This document shows, piece by piece, positions 44,514 to 51,802 of a DNA stretch of 64,000 bases. The position numbers and the translations under genes were made by a program. The notes under the pieces were generated by a model that searched no databases, was not told where the DNA came from, and saw only the letters and a program-made list of their open reading frames with translations. The stretch is from Nostoc sp. NIES-3756 (GTDB taxonomy: Bacteria > Cyanobacteriota > Cyanobacteriia > Cyanobacteriales > Nostocaceae), in NCBI RefSeq assembly GCF_001548375.1, contig NZ_AP017297.1, positions 1 to 64,000 on the forward strand, in the 5' to 3' direction. Position 1 is the stretch's first letter. Each line of letters begins with the position of its first letter.

Positions 44514-45632
44514 ATGAACCCATTAACGCTGGCAGTAGATCCGGGTGGTTCGTTTCTCAAATGTTTTTACACCTTGGAAAGCTTTAAACCAGAACTGATT
44601 TTGATGGAACCGGAAGTCGCTACAGTCCCTCTAGAAAGTTTACAAGCTTATGAACAAAGTAAAGTGGGTAGCTCTTCTCCTGAGAATAGTGCTTGGATTG
44701 AATATCAAAACAACTTCCAAGCTGTGGGCTTTTTAGCGAGGAAGCGCTTTAATGCAGATTTGCAACTGCAACGCCGCAAGTTTGAACTAGCTTTACCTAA
44801 AGTCTTGGCGATGGTAGGAGCGATCGCAGATAAACATGAGTTACCTAATAACTCCTCAATCAGATTAGGTATCTTACTTCCTTGGGGCGAGTACCAAGAT
44901 AGGGCGTTATTTCAAGAGCTAATTACCAAAGCACTAGCTGACTATAAGTTCAAAGAACAGTCCAAATCCTTTGTAGTGGATGCTTTTATCTGCCTCCCAG
45001 AAGGTGGAGGTATCCTAACTAGAGGCCGCGCCCCTGGCTCTAGTATCAAAGACCAGACCATTGCTGTGATTATGCTGGGATACCGGGATACTTCTATCCT
45101 AGTGATTGAACGCGGGGAAATGAGCAAAGGAAAAACGGAACCTTTGGGATTCTCCAAAATGATTGAATCGGTAATGGCGCAAACATCCGGCTTGAATGCC
45201 CATCAGTTAACGGCGGCAATTTGTAAAGCGGGGCGAAATATTAATCCTAAAGCACTAGAAGAATTGGCGGCCGTGGATGCTGCTTACAAAGAACATGAGT
45301 TAGCCACAATTAGAACTGCTGTGACTAACGGCAGAAAAGAATACTGGATGATGTTGTCCAATTGGTTAAAGTTGCAAGTTCCCCGCGATGTTGATGAAGT
45401 GATTATTGGTGGCGGTACTGCTCATTATTTTCGCTCTCAACTAAATAACTTGTTTTCGGCAACTACAGTTAACTGGTGTGACCATTTGGAATCACAAATC
45501 ACCAGTAATTTCTCTCAAGTGGATGCCAAATCCCTGCAATACCGATTAACCGATGTTTATGGATTATTTTTCTACCTGTGTGGTAACAGTATGAGGCAAA
45601 ATAAAGTACAGGTAGGTACTGCCAATGGATAA
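44514..45632 (+). CDS. parM: ParM/StbA-like actin-family ATPase (second partition locus)
   Basis: 372 aa from the ATG at 44514; a TTG at 44475 would add 13 residues inside the leader. Actin-fold motifs are seen: LAVDPGGSFLK (phosphate-1, about residues 5-15), AVIMLGYRDTSILVIERG (phosphate-2 type, about 190-207) and VIIGGGTAHYF (adenosine, about 296-306). The protein is quite unlike the 12.3 kb ParM, so it is a separate system. The 22-bp array directly upstream and a small overlapping gene downstream reproduce the parC-parM-parR order. Confidence 0.8.
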   Translation: MNPLTLAVDPGGSFLKCFYTLESFKPELILMEPEVATVPLESLQAYEQSKVGSSSPENSAWIEYQNNFQAVGFLARKRFNADLQLQRRKFELALPKVLAMVGAIADKHELPNNSSIRLGILLPWGEYQDRALFQELITKALADYKFKEQSKSFVVDAFICLPEGGGILTRGRAPGSSIKDQTIAVIMLGYRDTSILVIERGEMSKGKTEPLGFSKMIESVMAQTSGLNAHQLTAAICKAGRNINPKALEELAAVDAAYKEHELATIRTAVTNGRKEYWMMLSNWLKLQVPRDVDEVIIGGGTAHYFRSQLNNLFSATTVNWCDHLESQITSNFSQVDAKSLQYRLTDVYGLFFYLCGNSMRQNKVQVGTANG

Positions 45633-46077
45633 GCCAATCGAGTACCGATGCCGTATTGCTTTGGAAGCTCAAGAATCTAATGTTGCCTTGGTCAACTTTC
45701 TCAAAGCCAAGGAAAATTTAGTTCTTAGCGAGAGAGATAAACTATTTTCTGCCCTGTCTGCCTATTGGCTACCGTTTGCAATGAGGAATGCAGGGTGTTC
45801 AGATGAGGAATTAAAGCAGTGTGCTAAGAACGCGGTTTATCGCTTGAAGCTGCATATTAGCTATCTGGTTGAAAGTTTCGGTCTGGATTTAGAAGATGCT
45901 GTATTACAACCTGCCATAGCTACAAAACCTATTCGACCAGTGACCAAAACACCAAAGGTTGAGCTTGATTTGCAACTATCAACCGCTCCTGAAGTATCAG
46001 ACGATGCTTCGCAGCCAGATTTAGAGCAGTTGATACATCACGAAGATGACGGCACTTTTGAAGGATTATTTAATTAG
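45625..46077 (+). CDS. Candidate ParR-like partner of the second ParM
   Basis: 150 aa, overlapping parM by 8 bp. The N-terminal 100 residues are helical (ALVNFLKAKENLVLSERDKL; NAGCSDEELKQCAKNAVYRL) and the acidic C-terminal tail (DDASQPDLEQLIHHEDDGTF) looks flexible. ParR adaptors have a DNA-binding N-terminus and a ParM-contacting tail. No clear RHH is visible by eye, so the assignment rests on gene order and overlap. Confidence 0.55.
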   Translation: MDKPIEYRCRIALEAQESNVALVNFLKAKENLVLSERDKLFSALSAYWLPFAMRNAGCSDEELKQCAKNAVYRLKLHISYLVESFGLDLEDAVLQPAIATKPIRPVTKTPKVELDLQLSTAPEVSDDASQPDLEQLIHHEDDGTFEGLFN

Positions 46078-46087
46078 TGGGGTAAAT

Positions 46088-46864
46088 ATGCCTTATACCA
46101 AAGAAGCGTTACAGAATATGTACGCTCTATCAACAGAAGATGTAAATGCAACTTTGGAAGTTTGCGGGTTGCCTGTAGATAAACAAGAGTATGGTGATGA
46201 AGAAATTGCGGCGGTTGATTTTCAACAAGCAGTTGAGTTAGTTAAACAACAGAACTCTGATACATCCACTACCCCAGAAAACGATGCTTCAGAAGGTAAG
46301 AAGAAAAGGAAGTCCAAACTCTTAGATACTACTGAGTTACTAGCTAAAGCCCGTGACAAAGGGATTAAGCTTACTCTGCTAGAAACAATGCAAGTATTAC
46401 AAGCCTGTGGGCTATCAGAAAAGGATGAATACTCTCAGGCTGAATGCGATCGCTTCCTTGAGGCTGGGGATTTAATTAAAAAGCAAGGTAAATCCGTTGA
46501 GGAAGTGGCACAGCATTTTGGATTAAGTAGTAATGATTCCACGCCAGAAGGAGATGTAGATACAGATGTGCTTTTGCAAGAGCTTGGGGATACTACAGCT
46601 TTATTGGGTGAGGAGGAGCGAGAGTTAATCAGAGAAATGGTGCGGCAGAAAGCTAAAGGTGATATGGCTGGACTACCCAAGTTGTATTTGCAGTCTTTAT
46701 TGGAGGAAATGCGATCGCCCCAATTTCAACAGGAGTGGCAGCAACTACGAGAGGCATTTAAGGCCAAAGTCATGGGAAAAAAGCCGACTTCCCCGATATT
46801 CCCGTTGCAGCCGCCTTTAATAAGCTTGCCACCGACATCGGAGAATGGGTCAATATCCGAGTAG
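46088..46864 (+). CDS. Third gene of second par locus, probable −1 frameshift upstream part
   Basis: 258 aa in the zero frame from the ATG at 46088 (MPYTKEALQNMYALS); an in-frame codon at 46046 would overlap the previous gene. The N-terminal part has two similar helical units (NATLEVCGLPVDKQEYGDEE; LEAGDLIKKQGKSVEEVAQH), HTH-like, separated by a basic linker. The last 26 residues (KPTSPIFPLQPP and onward) look like out-of-frame translation. At 46777-46783 there is a slippery A_AAA_AAG. Shifting −1 there leads into a 163-codon frame that codes for a coiled coil and a membrane helix, giving a product of about 395 aa. Confidence 0.65.
   Translation: MPYTKEALQNMYALSTEDVNATLEVCGLPVDKQEYGDEEIAAVDFQQAVELVKQQNSDTSTTPENDASEGKKKRKSKLLDTTELLAKARDKGIKLTLLETMQVLQACGLSEKDEYSQAECDRFLEAGDLIKKQGKSVEEVAQHFGLSSNDSTPEGDVDTDVLLQELGDTTALLGEEERELIREMVRQKAKGDMAGLPKLYLQSLLEEMRSPQFQQEWQQLREAFKAKVMGKKPTSPIFPLQPPLISLPPTSENGSISE
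46777..46783 (+). promoter_or_regulatory. dnaX-type −1 slippery heptamer A_AAA_AAG
   Basis: In the frame of the 46088 gene the codons are GGA AAA AAG, so the heptamer A AAA AAG is exactly in phase, as at the E. coli dnaX frameshift site. A −1 slip makes GCC at 46783 the next codon. TTCCCCGAT and ATCGGAGAA could pair (one mismatch) as a downstream stem beginning about 6 bases after the site. An AAGG lies upstream, a weak Shine-Dalgarno-type stimulator. Confidence 0.6.
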
Positions 46865-47274
46865 TTGAGGAAAAACGCACGATTGAGGTTAAGGCACATA
46901 AAACTATTGAGCAAAAAGCTAAGATTCGGGCTACCCAGATAGCTTTAGACAAACTCAATCAATCTCAGCAATGGATTGAAACTGAACAGAAACAAGTCCA
47001 ACTCAGAAATGAACGAAGACAGCAATTTCGACTAAATTTGATTCATTTTGCTCGTTGGATTGGCTCTGGGAGGTCTGGCTTGTTGTTTTATCTGGGGTCG
47101 TTTGCAATTTACTTATCCTTGGGTTTCGCTTTAGGTCTTAACCTCCCCTCTGCGATCGCCTGTCCTAATACTAAAAGTTACTGTTACCTTTTGCGATTGG
47201 ATAAAAAAACTGTGGTCATTCCTAGTGATTACATCAAACAAACATCTCCAAAAAAATCCAATCGTCAACGTTAA
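46783..47274 (+). CDS. −1 frame extension: coiled coil plus membrane helix
   Basis: 163 codons open from 46783 to the TAA at 47272-47274. No ATG, GTG or TTG precedes a TTG at 47038, so an independent start is unlikely and frameshifted translation is the simplest explanation. The product reads ADFPDIPVAAAFNKLATDIG, then a charged coiled coil (KIRATQIALDKLNQSQQWIE), one transmembrane helix (SGLLFYLGSFAIYLSLGF) and a basic C-terminus. A frameshifted protein would therefore anchor the upstream domain to the membrane. A frameshift mutation or an error in the A run is the alternative. Confidence 0.6.
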   Translation, partial: ADFPDIPVAAAFNKLATDIGEWVNIRVVEEKRTIEVKAHKTIEQKAKIRATQIALDKLNQSQQWIETEQKQVQLRNERRQQFRLNLIHFARWIGSGRSGLLFYLGSFAIYLSLGFALGLNLPSAIACPNTKSYCYLLRLDKKTVVIPSDYIKQTSPKKSNRQR

Positions 47275-47352
47275 TTAATCGTGCTGTTTTTCAAGTTGAC
47301 AAATAATTTTTCTCAAAATTGATTTGTCAATTAGTCACTTTTTAAATATAAA

Positions 47353-47373
47353 GGGGTAGTTATTAACTACCCC
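47353..47373. terminator. Bidirectional terminator between convergent genes
   Basis: GGGGTAGTT (47353-47361) pairs with AACTACCCC (47365-47373) over a 3-base loop. T-rich sequence follows on the right, and A-rich sequence on the left (T-rich on the minus strand). It separates the end of the second par locus from the end of ardA. Confidence 0.75.
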
Positions 47374-47383
47374 CTTAATTTTA

Positions 47384-48136
47384 TTAGTGACGACTAAAAA
47401 CGTAGACTTTCTTATAACTTTCTTCTACTGAAAAGTAGGAGTCAATAAACCAATCACGGGCTATTGCCGCAAAATCGAGGTAGAAGCTAGGAATACCCAT
47501 ATCTTCTAAGTTCTTAATCAATCCCTGTTGTTCGAGTTGGTCATAAACAAAGTCTTGTTCGTTTTCGTACTCACCCCAGTAATGTTCTTGAAAATCTTCT
47601 ACACTAGCTTCACTACTGTCGTATTCATAATAAGCTGCGTAGGCTGCGCCATGCTCTGATAATGTTTGAGCAAGTTCGGCTAGTTTTTCTATGCTTTCGT
47701 ATTCATCGATGTGAATACCACACCAGTTTTGAAAATCATGGATTGCCCACTCTTCACAGGCTTCATATTGGCAGCAAGGCGACCAAGATAGCATCCATTC
47801 AATGTCTTCTTGAATTTCCGAAGCATCTTGTGTGCAGTCAATCCACATCCCGTGCAATTTACCATTATTGTAAGCAGACAAACAAGCTACATAAATCTGT
47901 GGTACATCATCATCAAAGCATTCGCGTTCATGCTTAGGAAATGGCAGTAAACAGCTTGCACCTTCTTCTATTGGTAAATCAACACCAGCTAAACTAATTG
48001 CTAACTCTACTGCTCGTTTTTCTTGAGAAGGGAAGCTTAAAATATGACTTTCAAGGTGGCAGTTGTAAATCTGTTGGGCAACTAATTGAGCATCTAGTTC
48101 TGAGTGAAATATTAGAGTGTTAGAAAACAAATTCAT
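47384..48136 (-). CDS. ardA: ArdA-like anti-restriction protein
   Basis: 250 aa. From residue 78 the ArdA family pattern is clear: PQIYVACLSAYNNGKLHGMW, DIEWMLSWSP, EEWAIHDFQNWCGI, then EYESIEKLAELAQTLSEHG and an acidic C-terminal half. ArdA is a highly acidic DNA mimic that inhibits type I restriction enzymes and helps plasmids survive entry to a new host. It is longer than the classical ArdA because of an N-terminal extension of about 75 residues of unknown role. It lies in the transfer-associated part of the window, as is usual for leading-region ard genes. Confidence 0.85.
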   Translation of the reverse strand: MNLFSNTLIFHSELDAQLVAQQIYNCHLESHILSFPSQEKRAVELAISLAGVDLPIEEGASCLLPFPKHERECFDDDVPQIYVACLSAYNNGKLHGMWIDCTQDASEIQEDIEWMLSWSPCCQYEACEEWAIHDFQNWCGIHIDEYESIEKLAELAQTLSEHGAAYAAYYEYDSSEASVEDFQEHYWGEYENEQDFVYDQLEQQGLIKNLEDMGIPSFYLDFAAIARDWFIDSYFSVEESYKKVYVFSRH

Positions 48137-48165
48137 GTGTTAGAATCCTTTTAGTGTTTAAAACT

Positions 48166-48208
48166 CAAAAAGAGTGATCAAGATTCGCAGTCGGAATCAC
48201 TCTTTTTG
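48166..48208. promoter_or_regulatory. Perfect 13-bp inverted repeat upstream of ardA
   Basis: CAAAAAGAGTGAT (48166-48178) and ATCACTCTTTTTG (48196-48208) pair exactly across 17 bases, with T5 at the end of each arm. It lies 30 bases upstream of the ardA start. It could be a terminator for plus-strand reading, an attenuator in the ardA leader or a protein operator. Confidence 0.5.
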
Positions 48209-48323
48209 TTGTCTAAGGCTTTAGGTCACTGGCGCTACATCTTAAACTTCACGCTTCGGTTCGATTCCGTTACCGGGAGTCTTTGTGGCGCTCCTTTTCC
48301 TATTTCCTTATATCATTATTATC

Positions 48324-48337
48324 CCGCATATATGCGG
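48324..48337. promoter_or_regulatory. Palindromic operator CCGCATATATGCGG, copy 1
   Basis: Perfect 14-bp palindrome, identical to the copy at 48389-48402. The two centres are 65 bp apart, upstream of the RHH gene. Paired palindromes before an RHH gene suggest autorepression. Confidence 0.6.
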
Positions 48338-48388
48338 ATTTATCAAGTATTTCAGCCTTATTTTCCTATTAAAATAACTAATCTACTA

Positions 48389-48402
48389 CCGCATATATGC
48401 GG
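48389..48402. promoter_or_regulatory. Palindromic operator CCGCATATATGCGG, copy 2
   Basis: Second perfect copy, immediately upstream of (and overlapping one possible start codon of) the RHH protein gene, where repressor binding would block its promoter. Confidence 0.6.
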
Positions 48403-48405
48403 GAT

Positions 48406-48636
48406 ATGTTAGATTATGGTTATGAGAATGAGCTAACAATTATGAGAAAAGATTATGAGACTCGCTTTCAACCAAAAGGGGTAGGGGTAAAGCACGATAC
48501 AAAGCCTATCTCCGTTATGCTTCCAGAGGATTTGGATCAGTATGTGAGGGCAAAGAAGAATCGCTCTGAATGGCTGCGGCAAGTTATAGCTGAGGCTGTG
48601 GCGAAAGAACAAGCTTTAGCTTCCCAGGAAGATTAA
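48406..48636 (+). CDS. RHH (CopG-like) regulator or antitoxin-like protein
   Basis: About 76 aa from ATG 48406. Other in-frame ATGs are at 48397 (inside the palindrome) and 48442, and no strong ribosome site decides between them. The core KPISVMLPEDLDQYVRAKKN followed by RSEWLRQVIAEAV is a clear ribbon-helix-helix. Two identical palindromes upstream are its likely operators. No toxin partner follows within the next 190 bases, so it may be a solitary transcriptional regulator, possibly of the neighbouring ardA or island genes. Confidence 0.65.
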   Translation: MLDYGYENELTIMRKDYETRFQPKGVGVKHDTKPISVMLPEDLDQYVRAKKNRSEWLRQVIAEAVAKEQALASQED

Positions 48637-48825
48637 TTGTGAATTTTGTCCAGGCGATCGCCTCACTTGTGTATTTATAATTCTTTTGTGAGGTGCTAAG
48701 GCGTAGAGGGCTTGGCAAAATAAGGGTATTCACCGATGTAAGGTAATAGATTATTTGACCAAAAATTTTTATAGTATTAGATGCTACCCAAATGTCAGCG
48801 TGAATCACATTGAATGAGCAAAAGC

Positions 48826-49146
48826 TTACTTGTATCTTTCGCTATCCCTTGTGTTGTACTTGGTCATCATCTGCTCAAATGCTTCCTGTAAATCAATCCC
48901 TTGAGAATTTGCTAGGCAGATGAGGGCAAACAATATATCAGCGAGTTCACCAGCGAGTTCTTGTGCGAGTTCATTATCTTTTTTCTTTTTAGGGCCATAC
49001 AGGTGATTAATGAGACGAGATGTTTCACCAACCTCCTCGACTAAACGAGCCAGCATTTCGTGTGGACTCCAGTACCCTTTCCCTACTTCTGATACCCAAG
49101 TATCAACTTGTTGTTGAATTTCTCTAAGTGTATAATCAGTCATCAC
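48826..49146 (-). CDS. MazG-like nucleotide pyrophosphohydrolase
   Basis: 106 aa, all-alpha. It has the MazG motifs RLVEEVGETSR (E-x-x-E-x-x-E type) and ELAGELADILFALICLANSQ (E-x-x-D), which bind Mg2+ and hydrolyse nucleoside triphosphates or modified nucleotides. It is divergent from nurA across a 111-bp promoter region, at the edge of the defence island. MazG-type enzymes often sit with defence or DNA-modification loci, where they may clean nucleotide pools, but a general housekeeping role is equally possible. Confidence 0.8.
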   Translation of the reverse strand: MMTDYTLREIQQQVDTWVSEVGKGYWSPHEMLARLVEEVGETSRLINHLYGPKKKKDNELAQELAGELADILFALICLANSQGIDLQEAFEQMMTKYNTRDSERYK

Positions 49147-49257
49147 CCTTATGATAGATTTCCAGAATAAGCTGGTTTAAATTCGCACCGAAAAATAAAA
49201 ACATGGATTGCATATCGATTCATAGTAACCAAATTCAGACTGAAAAGGAGAAACAGG

Positions 49258-50478
49258 GTGCGATTTGACCTGAACCTGCGATCAGTCGTTCGTGACCAGA
49301 TGGAAGCACTTACTAAGGAAATGCAAGCTTGGCAAGTGCAAACCCGCATTGATGAAGTTGAGATTGAGCAAATTCGCAGTAATATTTGCTGTTTTACTCA
49401 CACCACTTTTAGATCCGATTTACAAGTAGCAGGAGTGGATGGAAGTGGTGATTTTCCTATGCTTACTTATGCAGATTCATTCGTTTATCTTTCGGTAGCA
49501 CAAGCAACCGTATATGCAGCTGATTTATTACGTGGTCTGCGTGAGCAAGCCCCAACTCCCCAAATAGTAATTAACTTTGCTTGGATACCAGAACACGCAA
49601 CAGAAGGGCCTAAAGCTTTGGATAAGGCTCATGAAAATTTAGCCGGACTACCATTGATAGAAGTAATTGAGCATTCAGACTATCGGCAAATTAAGTCTAG
49701 CTTAACCCGAAAAAAGTATACTGCTGAAACACTTTTAAAAGGACTAATTCGACCACACGCCAGTGATACTGGAAATTTGGCAATTCAGTTAAGAAGCACC
49801 GCAGAAATGGGAGCCGCAGTGCGGTTGATTCAAAGTGAACATTGTCCAAACTATTTGTTAATGGACACTACCTTTTCTTTACCGTTGGTTAGTTCTACAA
49901 CAAATTCATTATTCTATGAACATTTAAAGCGGCTTTGCTGTGTAACTGCAAGGAAACGAGGTATCGGTTTTTTTACTATTTCAAAGTCACATGGTTTACC
50001 TGCTATGGAAACTTTAGAAACGATAGCTAGAGAAATTCAAGGTCTTCCACAAGGGCAGGTAGCAGAACATTGGTACTTGCGTATTCCTGAGCTACACAAA
50101 GATAATTGGTCACTTTCACTAGCAGAAGGTAGAAGGATTCCACCACCAGGAGCGGTATCTTACTTGTTGCGATTTCACCGTTTAACTCCTGTACTGCGAT
50201 TAGATATGGATTGCCAATATTGGGAACAATATGTCAAGGGTGACAGTGAGGAAGAAACTCGTGAAAATGAGCGCAAAATTTTTGAGGATCTGGACTATAC
50301 CTCCCATGATCAACGGGTATTTGGCTACCCTTACCCAATTAAGGCGGCTCATGATCGAGCATCTTTAACTGATGCTGAACGGGTTGCATTACGCAAGCAG
50401 CTAATTTCACAGGCGATCGCATCTGGAATGAGTCCTAAGCTGTTCCGTGACGCATCCCAAGCCACAGGGCATCGCTAA
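49258..50478 (+). CDS. nurA: NurA-domain nuclease
   Basis: 406 aa from GTG 49258, with AAGGAG seven bases upstream. The N-terminal motif VAGVDGSGDFPML is the NurA metal-binding strand (D-G-S-G), and LLMDTTFSL gives a second conserved acidic strand. The C-terminal FGYPYPIKAAHDRASL is typical of NurA. NurA is a 5'-3' nuclease that works with the HerA translocase in archaeal DNA-end processing; bacterial NurA-HerA pairs occur in defence islands. Here HerA is encoded four genes downstream in the same direction. Confidence 0.8.
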   Translation: MRFDLNLRSVVRDQMEALTKEMQAWQVQTRIDEVEIEQIRSNICCFTHTTFRSDLQVAGVDGSGDFPMLTYADSFVYLSVAQATVYAADLLRGLREQAPTPQIVINFAWIPEHATEGPKALDKAHENLAGLPLIEVIEHSDYRQIKSSLTRKKYTAETLLKGLIRPHASDTGNLAIQLRSTAEMGAAVRLIQSEHCPNYLLMDTTFSLPLVSSTTNSLFYEHLKRLCCVTARKRGIGFFTISKSHGLPAMETLETIAREIQGLPQGQVAEHWYLRIPELHKDNWSLSLAEGRRIPPPGAVSYLLRFHRLTPVLRLDMDCQYWEQYVKGDSEEETRENERKIFEDLDYTSHDQRVFGYPYPIKAAHDRASLTDAERVALRKQLISQAIASGMSPKLFRDASQATGHR

Positions 50479-50607
50479 GATGATTACTAAAAATACTATT
50501 ATTTAACCATCTATGCAAGTTATGCTATTAAATCCTATTAGTATCGAGATGGAATTGGGAACAATATAAAGAAGTTTATGTGAAGTTGAGTAAGGAATTA
50601 GAATTTT

Positions 50608-51753
50608 ATGGCAGGAACATCTAAAAGCCCAATTCAAAAAATTCTATTTGGTAGCCCTGGAACTGGTAAAAGCTACAGGGTTAATAATAAAATTCTTTGT
50701 GAAGATTTGGGTATAGATAAAAAAAACAATCCAGAAAATATTATAAGAACAGTCTTTCACCCAGAATATACTTATGGCGATTTTATGGGGAAACTTGTAC
50801 CTATAACTAAATCAGGGAAAGTAGAATACAACTTTTATGAAGGTCATTTTTTGAAAGCTTTAGGGCAAGCTTACAAAAATATTCAATTAGTTAAACCAAA
50901 ATCGGTTGATCAAATTGTTTGGAAAGAAGTAAATAATGTCGCTTTAGTGATTGATGAAATAAATCGAGGTAATTCTTCTGCAATTTTTGGAATATGCTTT
51001 CAGTTACTAGATCGTGAATCTGATGGCTGGTCTAGCTATGAGGTTAATTTAACAGAAATTGAGTTTTACAAATTTATAGAACTAATAGGTACAAAAATTT
51101 CTTTAGTAGATGGTAATTTAAAATTTCAGTTTCCTGGAGATAGTCATTTTGTTTTTTTTGATTCTTTGAAAGATAAATTTCAACCTTTAGGCATAAATAC
51201 AGAAACCAAAGCGATTAGGCTACCTCCTAACTTATCCGTTTTAGGTACAATGAACACCTCTGACAACTCTATTTATTTTATGGATAGTGCTTTTAAAAGA
51301 AGATGGGATTGGGAATTTATTAATTGGGATAACAGTCAGCCTCCTAAAGCTACTTATGGCAACTTAGATGAAACAAAATGGGAAATTTTATATAAATCGA
51401 TCAATAATTTTATCAAAAAAAATTATACTTCAGTGCGTGGTATTGAAGATAAGCAAATTGGTAAATATTTCATAAAAGAAAGGCCTGTAACACCAGAGCA
51501 TATTCAAAATAAACTTTTATTTTTTATCTGGGATAGTGTATTTGATAGAGATAAAAAGCCGCTTGTCCAACTTTTAGATGTAGCTAAAGAAGACCTTGTA
51601 ACATTTGGGGATTTCACTAAACTACACAACATTTTTTATACTAATCTACTCAAGAATTACAAGCCTATTGAAAATAATTCGGATTCTGTTAATGAGAATA
51701 ACAGATCATCAGAGCTAATACCAGCACCGTTACCAATAAACCGAAAAATCTGA
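50608..51753 (+). CDS. McrB-like AAA+ NTPase without N-terminal DNA-recognition domain
   Basis: 381 aa. Walker A FGSPGTGKS is at residues 14-22, so the protein begins directly with the motor. ALVIDEINRGNSSAIFG is the McrB-type Walker B (about 110-126), and GTMNTSDNSIYFMDSAFKRR (about 213-232) is the McrB signature MNTxDxS with sensor residues. McrB hexamers translocate DNA and activate the McrC nuclease. The family's N-terminal methyl-DNA-binding domain is absent, so specificity may come from a neighbour. The gene is AT-rich with no HIP1 site, unlike herA, suggesting separate acquisition. Confidence 0.85.
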   Translation: MAGTSKSPIQKILFGSPGTGKSYRVNNKILCEDLGIDKKNNPENIIRTVFHPEYTYGDFMGKLVPITKSGKVEYNFYEGHFLKALGQAYKNIQLVKPKSVDQIVWKEVNNVALVIDEINRGNSSAIFGICFQLLDRESDGWSSYEVNLTEIEFYKFIELIGTKISLVDGNLKFQFPGDSHFVFFDSLKDKFQPLGINTETKAIRLPPNLSVLGTMNTSDNSIYFMDSAFKRRWDWEFINWDNSQPPKATYGNLDETKWEILYKSINNFIKKNYTSVRGIEDKQIGKYFIKERPVTPEHIQNKLLFFIWDSVFDRDKKPLVQLLDVAKEDLVTFGDFTKLHNIFYTNLLKNYKPIENNSDSVNENNRSSELIPAPLPINRKI

Positions 51754-51802
51754 CTTAAATAGTTTTAAATTTTAAAATCAATTCAAATTATTTTATCCTA
51801 AA

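Noticed and set aside
47038..47274. Independent 78-aa gene starting at TTG 47038
   Set aside because: The frame is open far upstream without a start and the TTG lies just before the membrane helix with no ribosome site; frameshifted extension explains it better.
48240..48290. T-arm-like TTCGGTTCGATTCCG followed by ACCGGGAG, possible tRNA
   Set aside because: Only three base pairs of a T-stem form, no matching 5' acceptor strand, D-arm or anticodon stem is present. At best a decayed tRNA fragment.
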